A stretch of 64,000 nt of DNA from Limimaricola sp. G21655-S1. Lineage in GTDB: Bacteria; Pseudomonadota; Alphaproteobacteria; Rhodobacterales; Rhodobacteraceae. Shown here one piece after another: positions 18,084 to 27,699 of the stretch. The stretch is from positions 51,859 through 115,858 of the forward strand of contig NZ_JAPWGO010000015.1 in the NCBI RefSeq assembly GCF_027213785.1, written 5' to 3'. The translations under genes and the position numbers were made by a program. The notes beneath the pieces were generated by a model. It was not told the origin of the DNA. It made no database searches and was given only the letters and a program-made list of their open reading frames with translations. The first letter of the stretch is position 1. The number at the start of each line of letters is the position of its first letter.

Positions 18084-18206
18084 ATGGATGCCAGCAAGAC
18101 GGCGCGGGCGGATACCGTTTCATATTCAGCGTTGCCAGTCCGTATGCGTCATGCGTCGAGCCGCATCCTTTCGGGCAAGCGTTATCCGGCAGGAGAGCCG
18201 TCATGA
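18084..18206 (+). CDS. 40-residue open frame coupled to xylB (leader peptide or truncated gene)
   Basis: An ATG at 18084 follows a strong GGGAGGAGAAACCG. The frame encodes 40 residues (MDASKTARADT ... YPAGEPS) and stops at 18206, overlapping the xylB start at 18203 as ATGA. I do not recognise the product. The operator and leader ahead of it match those of xylA, so this position once held, or still holds, the first gene of a regulated transcript. It may be a leader peptide or the N-terminus of a gene whose remainder was deleted. Confidence 0.4.
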   Translation: MDASKTARADTVSYSALPVRMRHASSRILSGKRYPAGEPS

Positions 18207-19651
18207 TCGTGATCGGATTGGATCTCGGCACTTCGGGCCTCAAGGCGCTGGCCATGGCCGAGGATCAGTCGATCCTGGCGGAAAGCAGCGCCGCGCTGAC
18301 GGTTGCGCGGCCCCATGACGGCTGGTCCGAGCAGGATCCCGCGTCATGGATCGCGGCGGCCGGATCCGCGATTGGTTCGCTTATGGGCAAGATCGACGCC
18401 AGTGCCGTGCACGCCATCGGCCTGTCGGGGCAGATGCATGGCGCGACGCTGCTCGACGCCTCCGACCGGGTGCTGCGGCCCTGTATGCTGTGGAACGATA
18501 CCCGCAGCCATGCCGAGGCCGCGGCGCTCGATGCCGATCCGCGGTTTCGCGAGATCACCGGCAACATCGTCTTCCCCGGCTTCACCGCCCCCAAGCTCGC
18601 CTGGGTGCGGCGCCACGAGCCGCAGGTCTTCGAAAACATCCGCAAGGTGCTGCTTCCCAAGGATTACCTGCGCCTCTGGCTGACCGGAGAGCATGTCTCG
18701 GAGATGTCGGATGCCGCCGGGACCGGCTGGCTCGACGTCGCCGCGCGCGACTGGTCCGAAGCGCTGCTCGAGGCGACGGGGTTGGATCGGGGCCGGATGC
18801 CACGGCTGGTAGAGGGCTCCGAGGTGTCGGGTCGGCTGCGGCCGGAACTCGCCGCGCGCTGGGGCCTGGCTTCGGATGTCGTTATAGCCGGCGGTGGTGG
18901 CGACAACGCGGCCTCGGCGGTGGGCATGGGCGTCGTGAAACCGGGCACGGCCTTCGTGTCGCTCGGCACCTCTGGCGTGCTTTTCGCCGCGACGGATGGG
19001 TTTCATCCGAACGCTGCGAGCGCGGTCCACAGCTTCTGCCACGCGCTGCCCGAAAGCTGGCACCAGATGGGGGTGATCCTCGCCGCGGCGGATGCGATGA
19101 ACTGGTTTGCCGGCGTGCTGGGAAGCCCGGCCGCCGCGCTGACTGCGGATCTGGGCGATCTGCAGACGCCGTCCCGTACGCTGTTCCTGCCCTATCTCGG
19201 CGGCGAGCGGACGCCGCACAACGATGCGCATATCCGTGCCTCGTTCCTGCATATGGGGCACGACACGGATCGCGCGGCGCTGGTCCGCGCCGTGCTGGAA
19301 GGGGTGAGCTTCGCGATCCGCGACAGCCGCGATGCGCTGGCCTCGACCGGCACCCGCTTCGACCGCCTGATCGGCGTCGGCGGCGGCACGCGCTCCGAAT
19401 ACTGGCTGAAGGCGATCGCCACCGCGCTCGAGATGCCGGTCGAGCTGCCAGTCGCGGGCGATTTCGGCGGTGCCTTCGGCGCGGCGCGGCTTGGCCTGAT
19501 GGCGGCGAGCGGGCAGGACGCCGAGATCGCGACGCCACCCGCCATTTCGCGGGTGGTGGAACCGGAGCGGGATCTGTGTGGCGCCTTTTCGGAGGCGCAT
19601 GGCCGTTACAGGGAGAGCTATGCGGCGCTCAGCGCCTTGGGCCGGGGGTGA
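18203..19651 (+). CDS. xylB: Xylulokinase
   Basis: 482 residues of the FGGY carbohydrate kinase family. The start at 18203 follows AGGAGA. Motifs are GLDLGTSGLKAL (phosphate 1), GLSGQMHGATLLD (xylulokinase signature), LWNDTRS, the catalytic aspartate in GGGGDNAASAVGMG, and VGGGTRSEYWLK near the C-terminus. Family knowledge: it phosphorylates D-xylulose to xylulose-5-phosphate in the cytoplasm. It lies upstream of a LacI-type regulator and xylose isomerase, all on one strand. No xylose transporter is in the window. Confidence 0.95.
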   Translation: MIVIGLDLGTSGLKALAMAEDQSILAESSAALTVARPHDGWSEQDPASWIAAAGSAIGSLMGKIDASAVHAIGLSGQMHGATLLDASDRVLRPCMLWNDTRSHAEAAALDADPRFREITGNIVFPGFTAPKLAWVRRHEPQVFENIRKVLLPKDYLRLWLTGEHVSEMSDAAGTGWLDVAARDWSEALLEATGLDRGRMPRLVEGSEVSGRLRPELAARWGLASDVVIAGGGGDNAASAVGMGVVKPGTAFVSLGTSGVLFAATDGFHPNAASAVHSFCHALPESWHQMGVILAAADAMNWFAGVLGSPAAALTADLGDLQTPSRTLFLPYLGGERTPHNDAHIRASFLHMGHDTDRAALVRAVLEGVSFAIRDSRDALASTGTRFDRLIGVGGGTRSEYWLKAIATALEMPVELPVAGDFGGAFGAARLGLMAASGQDAEIATPPAISRVVEPERDLCGAFSEAHGRYRESYAALSALGRG

Positions 19652-19773
19652 CGGTGGGCGAGACGCGCGGTGACCGCAACGCCGCGTCGTTTCCGGCTGG
19701 CACCTCTCGCCAAGTTGTCGATCCCGCAGCGCTGCTCTAACCGGGTATCGTAGCAATCCAGAAGGGCCGTCAT

Positions 19774-20802
19774 ATGTCGCGACCGACCGTGCATGACGTG
19801 GCGCGCGTGGCCAATGTCAGCCTCTCCACCGTCGACCGGGTCCTGAACGGTCGCAACGGGGTGCGGGCGGCCACGCAGGAGCGGGTCCGCGCGGCGATGA
19901 AGCAGCTCGGATACGAGCGCGACCTAATGGCGGCGAACCTGTCGCGTCAACGGATCTACAAGATCCGCTTCGTGATCCCCGACGGCCCGAACAGCTTCAT
20001 GCGCAACCTCGCGGCCGAGCTGGAAACGCATGCGCGGATCGCGCTGCGCGATCGCACCGAGATCGGCGTTTCGCTTGTGCCGCCATTCGATGGCCGGGCG
20101 CTCGCGGCCGAGCTGCGCCGCGCGAAAGAGGCGGCGGCCGACGGGGTGGTGATGGTCGCCACGGAGTCGGCCGAGGTCCGACAGGCCGTCTCGGAGTTGC
20201 GCGCGGCCGGGATCCAGGTGGTGACCTTGATCTCCGACCTTTCGGCCTCGGCGCGCGGCCATTTCGTGGGCATCGACAACGTCTCGGCCGGGCGCACCGC
20301 CGCCGGGCTGCTGGGAAGGTTCTGCGCCGGCCGGCCCGGCCGCATCGCGATCGTCGCGGGCTCGATGCTGGTGCGCGATCATGTCGAACGCAGGCTCGGC
20401 TTCGAGCAGGTCATGCATGCGGAGTTTCCCGAGCTGAAGCTGCTGCCTCCGATCGAGGGCGGCGACGAGGCCGCGACGGTGGACCGGCTTCTGACCGACC
20501 TGCTGCGAGAGCACCCCGATATCGTCGGCATCTACAGCCTCGGCGGCGGAAATCGCGGCCTGCGCAACGCGCTGGATCGTGCGGGGCCCGACCCCCGACC
20601 CATGGTGGTCGGGCATGAACTGACCGACCAGTCCCGCGTGGCCCTGCAGGACGGGGTGTTCGACGCCGTGCTGCAACAGGACATCCGCAAGGAGGTGGCG
20701 AGCGCTCTCATCATCATCCGCAACCTGATCGAGGCGATTCCGATCGATGCCCATACCGGGCTGATCCACACCGAAATCTTCCTGCGCGACAACCTGCCCT
20801 GA
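19774..20802 (+). CDS. LacI-family transcriptional regulator of xylose genes
   Basis: 342 residues: N-terminal LacI helix-turn-helix and hinge (TVHDVARVANVSLSTVDRVLNG, then VRAAMKQLGYERD) followed by a periplasmic-binding-protein-like ligand domain with sugar-contact-type segments (GIDNVSAGRTAAGLLGRF, VGHELTDQSR). It lies between xylB and xylA on the same strand, 122 bases after xylB. Inferred role: xylose-responsive regulator acting at the two GATGTACGT sites. It is distinct from the AraC-type XylR of enterics. Confidence 0.88.
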   Translation: MSRPTVHDVARVANVSLSTVDRVLNGRNGVRAATQERVRAAMKQLGYERDLMAANLSRQRIYKIRFVIPDGPNSFMRNLAAELETHARIALRDRTEIGVSLVPPFDGRALAAELRRAKEAAADGVVMVATESAEVRQAVSELRAAGIQVVTLISDLSASARGHFVGIDNVSAGRTAAGLLGRFCAGRPGRIAIVAGSMLVRDHVERRLGFEQVMHAEFPELKLLPPIEGGDEAATVDRLLTDLLREHPDIVGIYSLGGGNRGLRNALDRAGPDPRPMVVGHELTDQSRVALQDGVFDAVLQQDIRKEVASALIIIRNLIEAIPIDAHTGLIHTEIFLRDNLP

Positions 20803-20844
20803 GCCGTACCGCAATCGGATCAGGCTTTGCGGCGTGCTTCTTCT

Positions 20845-20858
20845 GATGTACGTTAGTC
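20845..20858. promoter_or_regulatory. candidate LacI-type operator upstream of xylA
   Basis: GATGTACGTTAGTC, 62 bases before the xylA start, is the partner of the site at 18011-18024. Adding flanks gives TGATGTACGTTAGTCA, with matching TGA/TCA ends around a central CG. Confidence 0.6.
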
Positions 20859-20919
20859 AGAAATGGTGGGCCGAGTCCTGCGCCATGGGGCAGACCGGCA
20901 GGTGAGGAACGAGACCGAC

Positions 20920-22221
20920 ATGACCGACTTCTTTAGGAACATCCCCAAGATCCGCCACGAAGGCCACGGCAGCGATAATGAATTCGCCTTCCGGCACTAC
21001 GATCCGGACGAGGTCGTGATGGGCAAGCCGATGCGCGATCACCTGCGATTCTCGGTGGCCTACTGGCACAGCTTAGCCTGGGAGGGGGGTGACCCCTTCG
21101 GCGGCCAGACCTTCGATCGGCCTTGGTTCGGCGAGGGGATGGAGAAGGCCAAGCTGAAGGCCGACGTGGCCTTCGAGATGTTCGAGCTCCTCGGTGTGCC
21201 CTATTTCTGCTTCCACGACGTCGATGCGCGGCCCGAGGGCGCGAGCTTCGCAGAGAACACCCGCAACTTGCGCGAGATCACCGACTATTTCCAAGGCAAG
21301 ATGGAGGCGACGGGAACGAAGCTCTTGTGGGGCACGGCGAACCTGTTTTCGCACCGGCGCTACATGGCTGGCGCCGCGACCAACCCCGATCCGGATGTCT
21401 ATGCCTTCGCCGCTGCGACGGTGAAGTCCTGCATCGACGCCACGCATCAGCTCGGCGGCGAGAACTACGTGCTCTGGGGCGGGCGCGAGGGCTACGAGAC
21501 GCTGCTCAACACCGACATGGGGCGCGAGCGGCAGCAGGCGGGCCGGTTCCTGACACAGGCCGTCGAATACGCCCGCAAGATCGGCTTCGACGGCACCATC
21601 CTGATCGAGCCCAAGCCGCAGGAGCCGACCAAGCACCAATACGACTACGACGTCGCGACGGTCTATGGCTTCCTCAAGGACTTCGGGCTGGAGAGTGAGG
21701 TGAAGGTCAACATCGAACAGGGCCACGCGATCCTCGCCGGTCACAGCTTCGAGCACGAGCTGGCGCTGGCGCGTGAGCTGGGGATCTTCGGCTCGATCGA
21801 CATGAACCGCAACGACTACCAGTCGGGCTGGGACACCGACCAGTTCCCGAACAACGTGCCCGAGATGGCGCTGGCCTATTACGAGGTGCTGCGCGCCGGC
21901 GGCTTCACCACCGGCGGCACCAATTTCGACGCCAAGCTGCGGCGCCAGTCGCTCGATGCGGAGGACCTGATTCTCGCCCATGTCGGCGGCATGGATGCCT
22001 GCGCGGCGGGCTTCAAGGCGGCGGCGAAGATGCTCGAGGATGGCAAGCTCGAAGCCGCGCGCGACGCGCGCTACGCAGGCTGGGAGATGCCGCAGGCCAA
22101 GGACATGCTCGCGGGCGGCTTCGAGGAGATCGCGGCCCGGGTCGAGAGCGAGGGGATCAACCCCGAGCCGCGCTCGGGCCGACAGGAGCGGCTCGAGAAC
22201 CTCGTGAACCGCTATCTGTAA
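20920..22221 (+). CDS. xylA: Xylose isomerase (long, class II type)
   Basis: 433 residues. I start at the ATG at 20920 ([11 protein letters not shown], the family N-terminus); an earlier ATG at 20863 would add 19 non-conserved residues. The catalytic histidine is H99 and D102 follows in [11 protein letters not shown]; the metal-ligand stretches [17 protein letters not shown] and [17 protein letters not shown] are present, as is [13 protein letters not shown]. Family knowledge: a tetrameric Mg/Mn enzyme that converts D-xylose to D-xylulose, the substrate of the xylulokinase encoded upstream. A GC-rich stem-loop follows. Confidence 0.97.
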   Translation: MTDFFRNIPKIRHEGHGSDNEFAFRHYDPDEVVMGKPMRDHLRFSVAYWHSLAWEGGDPFGGQTFDRPWFGEGMEKAKLKADVAFEMFELLGVPYFCFHDVDARPEGASFAENTRNLREITDYFQGKMEATGTKLLWGTANLFSHRRYMAGAATNPDPDVYAFAAATVKSCIDATHQLGGENYVLWGGREGYETLLNTDMGRERQQAGRFLTQAVEYARKIGFDGTILIEPKPQEPTKHQYDYDVATVYGFLKDFGLESEVKVNIEQGHAILAGHSFEHELALARELGIFGSIDMNRNDYQSGWDTDQFPNNVPEMALAYYEVLRAGGFTTGGTNFDAKLRRQSLDAEDLILAHVGGMDACAAGFKAAAKMLEDGKLEAARDARYAGWEMPQAKDMLAGGFEEIAARVESEGINPEPRSGRQERLENLVNRYL

Positions 22222-22228
22222 TGCAAAG

Positions 22229-22256
22229 CGCGGCGGCCATCGAGAGGGCCGCCGCG
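22229..22256 (+). terminator. stem-loop terminator after xylA
   Basis: CGCGGCGGCC (22229-22238) pairs perfectly with GGCCGCCGCG (22247-22256) around an 8-base loop, eight bases after the xylA stop. No T-tract. Because the nuclease gene on the other strand ends at 22399, it may serve both transcripts. Confidence 0.55.
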
Positions 22257-22398
22257 ATCAGCCCGGTAGAGTGTCACGACCATGGGCGGACATGATGCCG
22301 TACCCATGACGCGCTTTCCGCCACGCCTCTTCGCCCGGGGCCACGACCGACATGGGAGGGCCGCCGCGGCCCATACCGGGATCGCAGCGGCATCTCGA

Positions 22399-25287
22399 TC
22401 AGACGAAAGCCAGTCCTTCGGCATTCAGGAAGGTGACATCGTCGATGTCACCCACCCCGGTGAGGAAGATCATGTCGCGATCCCCGTCGAGCTCGATCTG
22501 GAGGTTGTTGCCGAACTCGCGAACCTTGCGGATGCTCGCGCCACCGAGGTCGATCTCGTCGAGACCCACCTCGTAGTCGAGGATCACCTCGCGCTCGCGC
22601 CGACCATTCGCCGTTTCGTCGCCGAACACGAAACGATCGGCGTCACCGCCGCCGATCACGATGTCGAGCCATCCCCCCTTGCTCTCGATCAGGTCGCGCC
22701 CCGACGTGCCGCGCAGGAACTCGAAGCGATCATGCCCGGCCACGAAGTTGAAGCTCGGCGCGAGATCAAGCCCGACCACCAGCGGATCGTGGTCAGAGGC
22801 GCGGAAGGCGTTGGCCTCGTAGAGGTCGTTGGCGGAAGGCTCCTCCTCGAAACTGCGCTCCTCGGCATCGCGTATGTCGTCGTTGTAGTCGAAAAGAGGC
22901 ACCTCGTCGGCGTTGATGTGCCAAGCCGTCGCGCCCGTGACCTGCGAAGCCAGTGACTTGTTCGCCAGCGCATAGTCGAGCGTGCCGAGCTGGCCGTCAA
23001 AGAGATAGCTGTAAGCCGCCTCGCCCTGATGCGCGGCGAGCAGATCGACGTAGTCGTCCTCGGTGCCGAGGCTGTCATCCGCGCCCTCGATGATCGCGTC
23101 GATCGGGTCTTCCTTTGCATAGGCATTCAGATCGCCGAGGATCATGTAATCGGCGTCGCCCGAACCGGTGGGATCGGTTGCGAGCCAGTCGACCAAAGCC
23201 TCGGCCGCATCGGTGCGGATCTGGTTGTTGTTGCCGGCACCATCCCCGGTCGCCACGTCGCCATTGGCGACGCTGCCCTTGGACTTGAGATGGTTGACCG
23301 CTGCGGTGAAGGTACCGGTGGTGCCGATCTCCTCGAAGGTCTGGGCCAGCGCCGGCCGGTTCGCCCCGTCGAGAAAGCGCGGATCGATGCTGCCGTCGAG
23401 GATCGCGAAGTCACCCACCGGCCGGACCTGCGTCTGGTCGTAGATCAGCGCCACCTTGATCGCGTCGGTGCCGATGATCCCGGTATCGACATAGGCGTAG
23501 CTGTCCGTACCGAGCCGCGCGTTGAGCGCCTCGACCAGCGCCGCCGTGGCCGCGCCTTCGTCGTTCTCAATCTCCAGCAGGCCCACCACCTGTGCATCCA
23601 TGGTGACGAGCGCCTCGACGATCTTGTCGGTCTGCCGCTGCAGTTCGGCGGCGCTATGGGCCCCGCGCGGGTTCTGCCCGGTCGCGGTCTGGCCGGTGCC
23701 GTCGTCGAGCGTGGTGAAGTAGTTCAGCACGTTGAACGACCCCACCTTCAGCGAACCACCGACATCCGCCGGTGCGTCGGCGCGCAGGTTGCTCGGCGTG
23801 AACTCGACCGGATCGGCTTCGGTCGGGCGCAGCCGCCAGGCATCGGTGCCGCCCGATCCGGCCCAGGACCAGTGCAGCACGCCGGTCAGGCCCTCGATCA
23901 CGTCACCGCCGCGAAAGAAGTTCAGGCCCTGCGTACCGGTGCCGAAACCATCCGGCTGTGGGTGGAAGATCGCGCCATCGGGGGTGGCGGCGTTCTGGAA
24001 ATTGTTGCCGTCGTCGAGGATGATGCGCTTGCTTGCGAGCGCGTCGAGATGGGCCTCGTAACCCGCGACATCGGGCTCGTTCAGTTGGGTGTACTGGTAG
24101 GGCCGCTCGCCCTCATAGAGGGTCACCTGCCCGTAGCGCGCCAGTTCGAAATACTCCGAGACGACCATCTCCTGCGCGAAGGAGATCTTCATGCCCTCGA
24201 ACTGTTCGAGCGCGGTGATCTCTTCGTTGCCGCCATAGTCCGAGCGATCGATCACGGGCACGTCGATCAGGTCGAGATTGTCGCCGTCGTCGATGACTTC
24301 GATCGCGAGTAGCCCGTTGTCGTCATCGATCTGGGTCATCCCGAAATTCTCGTCCACCGTGCCGGTCACCGACACGCGGTAGCCCTCGCGCAGCGTGAAG
24401 CCGCCGGGCGCATAGACGAAGATCCCCTCCGAGGATTGATCGTCGCCGTCGCTGTCCGAGGCCTCTTCCTGCACGAAAAAGCCCTTCAGGTCCGGAAAGG
24501 TGGCGGTGACGACCCCTTGGATCGTGACGTTCTGGCCGAGCAGGGGCGAGGTCCCGGCATTGCCGAAGCTGGCGGTGGACTGGGTTTCGGGCGTGCCCTG
24601 GATCTCCGAGATGTGGACTTGGCGGGGGGTGGCCGGCGCGGGCGGCGGGGCGTCATTCGGTGCGCCCGGCGTCGGGGCTTGCGCGATGAATTCGCCGCTG
24701 CCTCCGGGATCGCGGGCATTCGAATGCCCGTCCTTGTCGCCATTCTCGTTTTCGTTCCACTGAACGCTTTGCCCGAGCGCCGCGAGCAGTTCGGCATCGT
24801 CGTCATCATCGGTGTCGTAGACCACCGCGTCGACGAGCCCTTTGATGGTCGGCACAGTCCCGTTGGTAAAATCACTCGGGTCTGCCCGGTAGAGCGCCAC
24901 CGCGTCCGCCCCGTTCTGAAGGCCGTTCGAGGCGAACACCCGGCCCACATTCGGAACGCCCGCATTGCCGATGACGAAATAGCCTTCCGCGTTCGTGCTG
25001 TAGCCGGTCAGGTCGATCGTCTCATAGGAAGCGTTGTCGGCATTGCCGCCGTTGAAGAAGACCAGCACGTGCCCGTCGAGGGGGGTGTTTCCCGTGCCTC
25101 CGTCGAAGATCTCGACGAATTCCTGCGTGTCGGTTCCCGCCGTATCGGCATCGACCTCGTTGATGACAAGCGGCGGGTAGGTGGGTGTGACGATCTGGGC
25201 GCTCCCAAGACGTTGCCCGAGGCCGATACGGGCGGCGTCATCTTCCTCGGTCGCGGACGGTGCGGGGCTTTCGGTCGAACTGCTCAT
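22399..25287 (-). CDS. ExeM/NucH-type secreted endonuclease with lamin-tail and RTX-like parts
   Basis: 962 residues. There is a lamin-tail-like domain (~35-190, LVINEVDADTAGTDTQEFVEI), an OB-fold-like region (~225-420), and an endonuclease/exonuclease/phosphatase domain (~510-840) with GSFNVLNYF, LLEIENDEG, ILGDLNAY and the catalytic SDHDPLVVGL. The C-terminus (~845-962) has RTX-like GRDLIESKGGWLDIVIGGGDADRFVFG and a hydrophobic end. There is no N-terminal signal peptide; with the C-terminal repeat this fits type I secretion (inference). The composition is very acidic. Family knowledge: extracellular nucleases for DNA feeding or biofilm turnover. No secretion genes are adjacent. Confidence 0.87.
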   Translation of the reverse strand: MSSSTESPAPSATEEDDAARIGLGQRLGSAQIVTPTYPPLVINEVDADTAGTDTQEFVEIFDGGTGNTPLDGHVLVFFNGGNADNASYETIDLTGYSTNAEGYFVIGNAGVPNVGRVFASNGLQNGADAVALYRADPSDFTNGTVPTIKGLVDAVVYDTDDDDDAELLAALGQSVQWNENENGDKDGHSNARDPGGSGEFIAQAPTPGAPNDAPPPAPATPRQVHISEIQGTPETQSTASFGNAGTSPLLGQNVTIQGVVTATFPDLKGFFVQEEASDSDGDDQSSEGIFVYAPGGFTLREGYRVSVTGTVDENFGMTQIDDDNGLLAIEVIDDGDNLDLIDVPVIDRSDYGGNEEITALEQFEGMKISFAQEMVVSEYFELARYGQVTLYEGERPYQYTQLNEPDVAGYEAHLDALASKRIILDDGNNFQNAATPDGAIFHPQPDGFGTGTQGLNFFRGGDVIEGLTGVLHWSWAGSGGTDAWRLRPTEADPVEFTPSNLRADAPADVGGSLKVGSFNVLNYFTTLDDGTGQTATGQNPRGAHSAAELQRQTDKIVEALVTMDAQVVGLLEIENDEGAATAALVEALNARLGTDSYAYVDTGIIGTDAIKVALIYDQTQVRPVGDFAILDGSIDPRFLDGANRPALAQTFEEIGTTGTFTAAVNHLKSKGSVANGDVATGDGAGNNNQIRTDAAEALVDWLATDPTGSGDADYMILGDLNAYAKEDPIDAIIEGADDSLGTEDDYVDLLAAHQGEAAYSYLFDGQLGTLDYALANKSLASQVTGATAWHINADEVPLFDYNDDIRDAEERSFEEEPSANDLYEANAFRASDHDPLVVGLDLAPSFNFVAGHDRFEFLRGTSGRDLIESKGGWLDIVIGGGDADRFVFGDETANGRREREVILDYEVGLDEIDLGGASIRKVREFGNNLQIELDGDRDMIFLTGVGDIDDVTFLNAEGLAFV

Positions 25288-25705
25288 CGGATCATCCTCA
25301 GACTAGCGGACCAGTAAGGCCCTTCTCCCAGTAGCTGAGTAGAACGGCATGACAGCCCTACGACAATTCACATCAGAGGTGAGCTTCCCTTAGGTCATGC
25401 ACGGTAAAGGGTTCGCCGGGACCCGTCCGATGAGAGTTCAGTTGGCAATTTCCCCAGATCCGACAAGCAGTCCCCGGGCCGGCCGCTTCGGCAGATCACC
25501 GTCCATACCCATGAGATTGAGGTCTGGATTCACCGCTACAGCACAGGGCCAAGCTCCAGTGACCGGTCTTTCTCTATGGGGAACGGGCGCGTTGCGATCA
25601 TCGATGTCTCCGGGGCGAAGGAGCGGTGGTGGCATCGAGGTGCCACCTGCATCCACGCGATTTGGCTGCCCGACATGGGTGGAACCGTCCGGACAGCAAG
25701 CGGCG
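25288..25705. other. 418-base intergenic stretch
   Basis: Between the divergent nuclease start (25287) and the convergent end of the MarR gene (25706). The first ~110 bases should hold the nuclease promoter. Open frames of ~70-100 codons exist but I recognise none of them and none has a convincing start. No strong repeat was noticed. Confidence 0.4.
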
Positions 25706-26149
25706 TCAGTCCAGTTCGGAGGTCGCCATGATCTCCAGCGCCGCTTCGAGTTCGCTCATACGGTCGCCGATGATCTCTTCGAGCCGTGCCTGGTAGGCCG
25801 AGGCAATGGGGAGAAGCCGGGACATCAATTCGCGCCCCTTTTCGCTCAGAGACAGGCAGAGGAGCCGCCGATCCGCGGGGTTCGGGGCCTTGCGGATATA
25901 GCCCGCCTGCGCGAGCCGTGTGGCGGCGCGGCTGGCCTTGGACTTCTCCAGATTAACCCGGCGCTCAAGATCCCGGATCGAGACCTCCCCGGCGTCGGTG
26001 ACATGCACCAGCACCCGCCATTCGGCGACCGAGATGCCGAACTCCGCCCGGTAGCGCCGCGCCAGCCCGGCGCTCAGCCGGTCGCCCGCCACGGACAGCC
26101 GGTAGGGCAGGAACCGCGACAAATCGAAATCGGGCAGGTCGTGGTCCAT
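25706..26149 (-). CDS. MarR-family regulator of homogentisate catabolism
   Basis: 147 residues with a winged helix (~35-110: VAEWRVLVHVTDAGEVSIRDLERRVNLEKSKASRAATRL as overlapping helices, wing KAPNPADRRLLCLSLSEKG). It is divergent from hmgA with a perfect operator-like dyad between. MarR-type regulators next to hmgA/fahA in proteobacteria respond to homogentisate or related aromatics; that assignment is by context. The end SELD is followed by an apparently empty stretch. Confidence 0.82.
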   Translation of the reverse strand: MDHDLPDFDLSRFLPYRLSVAGDRLSAGLARRYRAEFGISVAEWRVLVHVTDAGEVSIRDLERRVNLEKSKASRAATRLAQAGYIRKAPNPADRRLLCLSLSEKGRELMSRLLPIASAYQARLEEIIGDRMSELEAALEIMATSELD

Positions 26150-26206
26150 GACATCGTCTCATCTCGATCGCGGGAGCTGCGTCCCCCTCGCGCAGCTTCC
26201 TCTCAT

Positions 26207-26233
26207 TTGCAATGTTTCTTGACATCATTGCAA
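26207..26233. promoter_or_regulatory. operator dyad between the MarR gene and hmgA
   Basis: TTGCAATG (26207-26214) and CATTGCAA (26226-26233) form a perfect 8-bp inverted repeat separated by 11 bases, so dyad centres fall about two turns apart. A TTGACA at 26219-26224 inside it could be a -35 element of hmgA. Placement in the divergent gap suggests MarR control of both directions. Confidence 0.65.
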
Positions 26234-26297
26234 TCGCAACGAAACTTGGCCTCGACTTGAAACGGGCCCGTTCGGGCCGATCAGGGGGAGGGGAAGG

Positions 26298-27665
26298 ATG
26301 GCGTCAGGCGAGCTTCCGCAGGAGATGAGGCGCGCGCCGAACGACGACGGCGCGAGACCATCCTACATGCCGGGTTTCGGCAACGACTTCGAGACCGAGG
26401 CGCTGCCCGGCGCGCTGCCGCAAGGCATGAACAGCCCACAGAAATGCGCCTACGGTCTTTACGGGGAACAGCTTTCGGGGACCGCCTTCACCGCGCCCAG
26501 CCATCAGAACGAACGGACCTGGTGCTACCGCATCCGGCCGTCGGTGAAGCACACCGGCCGATTTGCGCGCATCGATCTGCCCTACTGGAAATCGGCGCCG
26601 CATGTGATGCCCGATGTCACCTCGCTGGGCCAGTACCGCTGGGACCCGATGCCGCATTCCGACACGCTGCTCGACTGGCTGACCGGCATGCGCACGATGA
26701 CCACGGCGGGCGACGTGAACACGCAGACCGGCATGGCGAGCCATATCTACCTCGTCACCGAAAGCATGGTCGACGCCTATTTCTACTCCGCCGACAGCGA
26801 GCTTCTGGTGGTGCCGCAGGAGGGGCGGCTGCGGTTTTGCACCGAGCTCGGCGTGATCGACCTCGAGCCGCAGGAAATCGCGATCCTTCCGCGCGGGCTG
26901 GTCTACAGGGTTGAGCTGCTCGAAGGGCCGGCGCGCGGCTTCGTATGCGAAAATTACGGCCAGAAGTTCCAGCTGCCCGGCCGCGGGCCGATCGGCGCCA
27001 ACTGCATGGCCAACCGACGCGATTTCAAGACCCCAGTCGCCGCCTTCGAGGACCGCGAGACGCCCTCGACCGTCACCGTGAAATGGTGCGGCCAGTTCCA
27101 CCGCTCCGAGATCGGGCACTCGCCACTCGACGTGGTGGCCTGGCACGGAAACTACGCGCCGGTGAAATACGACCTGCGGAGCTACTGCCCGATCGGCGCG
27201 GTGCTGTTCGACCATCCCGACCCGTCGATCTTCACCGTGTTGACCGCGCCGTCGGGCGTCGAGGGGACCGCCAATATCGACTTCGTGCTGTTCCGCGACC
27301 GATGGTCGGTGGCCGAGAACACCTTCCGTCCGCCTTGGTACCACAAGAACGTCATGTCAGAGTTGATGGGCAACATCCGCGGCCAGTACGACGCCAAGCC
27401 GCAGGGCTTCGTGCCGGGCGGCATGAGCCTGCACAACATGATGCTGCCGCACGGGCCCGACAACGAGGCCTTCGAGAAGGCCACCCATGCCGATCTCGGG
27501 CCGAGCAAGCTCGAGGACACCATGTCCTTCATGTTCGAGACGCGCTTTCCCCAGCATCTGACCGAGTTCGCCGCGAAGGAAGCGCCGCTGCAGGAGGATT
27601 ATATCGGCTGCTGGGACAGTCTCGAGAAGCATTTCGACGGCACGCCGGAAGGCAAATGGGACTGA
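26298..27665 (+). CDS. hmgA: Homogentisate 1,2-dioxygenase
   Basis: 455 residues, full family length. It opens with [19 protein letters not shown], the conserved HGD N-terminus; [15 protein letters not shown], the Fe-site region [14 protein letters not shown] and [13 protein letters not shown] with metal ligands are all present. Family knowledge: a cytoplasmic Fe(II) cupin enzyme that opens homogentisate to maleylacetoacetate in Tyr/Phe breakdown. GGGGAGGGGAAGG precedes the start. fahA follows 34 bases on. A maleylacetoacetate isomerase gene, often third in this operon, is absent here. Confidence 0.97.
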   Translation: MASGELPQEMRRAPNDDGARPSYMPGFGNDFETEALPGALPQGMNSPQKCAYGLYGEQLSGTAFTAPSHQNERTWCYRIRPSVKHTGRFARIDLPYWKSAPHVMPDVTSLGQYRWDPMPHSDTLLDWLTGMRTMTTAGDVNTQTGMASHIYLVTESMVDAYFYSADSELLVVPQEGRLRFCTELGVIDLEPQEIAILPRGLVYRVELLEGPARGFVCENYGQKFQLPGRGPIGANCMANRRDFKTPVAAFEDRETPSTVTVKWCGQFHRSEIGHSPLDVVAWHGNYAPVKYDLRSYCPIGAVLFDHPDPSIFTVLTAPSGVEGTANIDFVLFRDRWSVAENTFRPPWYHKNVMSELMGNIRGQYDAKPQGFVPGGMSLHNMMLPHGPDNEAFEKATHADLGPSKLEDTMSFMFETRFPQHLTEFAAKEAPLQEDYIGCWDSLEKHFDGTPEGKWD

Positions 27666-27699
27666 GCCCTCTCTCACGACAAGGACGCGGGGAGGGGAA

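Noticed and set aside
25397..26260. Plus-strand frame of 287 codons across the gap and the MarR gene
   Set aside because: More than half is antisense to a well-supported MarR gene; the remainder shows no homology.
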